Assembly: GCA_023409435.1 (NCBI GenBank)
Contig: JAEYHP010000066.1
Coordinates: forward strand, 1-21,886
Direction: 5' to 3'
Length of the DNA stretch: 21,886 bases
Source: Bacillota bacterium
GTDB taxonomy: Bacteria > Bacillota > Clostridia > Christensenellales > CAG-138
Shown: positions 21,026 through 21,886 of the stretch, piece by piece
Layout of the letters: every line of letters starts with the position of its first letter
Numbering within the stretch: position 1 is the first letter of the stretch
The notes under the pieces: generated by a model
Database searches by the model: none
Seen by the model: only the letters and a program-made list of their open reading frames with translations
Told to the model about the DNA's origin: nothing
Translations under genes and position numbers: made by a program

Positions 21026-21886
21026 ATGGACTGGATCACTTACATTTTTATACAACTCGTGATAATCGGCGTAATCGCCTTCTTTGTATATTTGCGCAAC
21101 AAGCGGCGTCAGCAGCCGCAGGCGACTATGATAAAGCCCAAGCAAAACGTACAGGAGCTCCAACGCCTTGCACGCATGCGCGCAAGGCGCTTAAACGTGC
21201 CGCTTTCTGAGATGACGCGTCCTATGAGGTTTGAGGACATCATCGGGCAGGAGGAAGGCATCCGCGCGCTCAAAGCGGCGCTGTGCGGGCCCAACCCGCA
21301 GCATGTGCTGCTCTATGGCCCGCCGGGCATAGGGAAGACCTGCGCCGCGCGGCTGGTGCTGGAGGAAGCGAAAAAGCGGCCGGATTCCCCGTTTAACGCG
21401 GAATCCGCATTCGTGGAGCTGGACGCGACCTGCGTGCGGTTCGACGAACGCGCCATAGCGGACCCTCTCATTGGTTCCGTGCACGACCCCATCTACCAGG
21501 GGGCGGGTGCCTTGGGCGCGCAGGGGGTGCCGCAGCCGAAACCGGGTGCTGTGACCCGCGCGCATTGCGGCATACTCTTTTTGGACGAAATCGGGGAACT
21601 TCACCCCATGCAAATGAATAAACTTCTAAAGGTGCTAGAGGACCGCTATGTGCGCTTTGACAGCGCCTATTATTCGCCGGACAACGCGAGCATTCCCCAG
21701 CACATCCACGATATTTTCCAGCATGGGCTTCCGGCGGATTTCAGGCTCGTGGGCGCTACCACAAGAAGGCCGGAGGAACTGCCGCCCGCATTGCGCTCCC
21801 GCTGCCTGGAGCTGTTTTTTAAGCCCCTTGGGCAAAAGGAACTTGAGCAGGTGGCAAGGGGGGCTGCCGAGCGCGCGGGTTATGCC
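21026..21886 (+). CDS. lonB: ATP-dependent protease LonB, sporulation type, N-terminal part (runs off right edge)
   Basis: The 287 visible residues start with a transmembrane helix (about 5-23) and a basic stretch, then an AAA+ domain with Walker A GPPGIGKT (98-105), Walker B ILFLDEIGEL (183-192) and the sensor segment RLVGATTRRPEELPPALRSRC (240-260). The insert between the Walker motifs (VELDATCVRFDERAIADPLIGSVHDPIYQGAGALG, about 130-164) matches the membrane-bound LonB of endospore formers, whose C-terminal Ser-Lys protease domain would lie outside the window. In Bacillus it works in the forespore under sigma-F. The ATG at 21026 has GGAGG seven bases upstream; an ATG at 21020 is too close to it. 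No sigma-F promoter could be confirmed. RadA-type or Lon1-type proteins are less likely because of the N-terminal anchor. Confidence 0.9.
   Translation, partial: MDWITYIFIQLVIIGVIAFFVYLRNKRRQQPQATMIKPKQNVQELQRLARMRARRLNVPLSEMTRPMRFEDIIGQEEGIRALKAALCGPNPQHVLLYGPPGIGKTCAARLVLEEAKKRPDSPFNAESAFVELDATCVRFDERAIADPLIGSVHDPIYQGAGALGAQGVPQPKPGAVTRAHCGILFLDEIGELHPMQMNKLLKVLEDRYVRFDSAYYSPDNASIPQHIHDIFQHGLPADFRLVGATTRRPEELPPALRSRCLELFFKPLGQKELEQVARGAAERAGYA

Noticed and set aside
1..21886. CRISPR arrays, insertion sequences, prophage or integrase genes
   Set aside because: No regularly spaced repeats, transposase, integrase or attachment-site duplications were seen.

Overview
The window looks like chromosomal DNA of a GC-rich (by eye, mid-50s percent) Gram-positive anaerobe of the class Clostridia. 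The evidence is a membrane-anchored sporulation-type LonB protease at the right edge, a LytR-CpsA-Psr cell-wall ligase, an archaeal/eukaryote-type (type 3) prolyl-tRNA synthetase, type III pantothenate kinase (CoaX), two ECF-transporter S components without their energising module, and strong GGAGG ribosome binding sites. A Christensenellales-like relative is possible, but this is only an impression. There are no transposases, CRISPR arrays, rRNAs or recognisable tRNAs. Most of the window is ordinary core genome.

Layout. (1) 1-1719, minus strand: a nucleotide-sugar dehydrogenase followed by the N-terminal part of a NodB-like lipoprotein with a degenerate catalytic motif. (2) 1982-5844, plus strand: from a strong extended -10 promoter come aroD (3-dehydroquinate dehydratase), a LuxE-like acyl-protein synthetase and a LuxC-like acyl-CoA reductase that overlap by 4 bases, then a conserved helical protein of unknown function whose ribosome binding site lies inside a perfect 13-bp inverted repeat. 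(3) 5845-6131: no gene, but unusually dense inverted repeats between two terminators. (4) 6132-7145, minus: an LCP-family cell-wall ligase. (5) 7517-8137, plus: a small tandem-OB-fold SSB-like protein. (6) 8192-12282, minus: ECF S component, coaX, hom and an MFS transporter, with a promoter at the upstream end; the first two genes make a pantothenate uptake and activation pair. (7) 12466-18479, plus: ruvC-ruvA-ruvB, a DivIVA-like coiled-coil protein, proS, a second ECF S component and a metallo-beta-lactamase-fold hydrolase, probably one transcription unit. (8) 18606-21886, plus: a membrane-anchored alpha/beta hydrolase, then perR-ahpC (peroxide regulator and peroxiredoxin) behind a PerR-like operator, then the start of lonB.

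Points most worth a second look: the LuxE-LuxC fatty-aldehyde module without luciferase genes; the structured intergenic element at about 5918-6059; the RBS-occluding hairpin at 5213-5272; and a RuvB whose Walker B aspartate is encoded as valine by one base change. None of these by itself proves a new system. The LuxE/LuxC module and the structured element are the best candidates.
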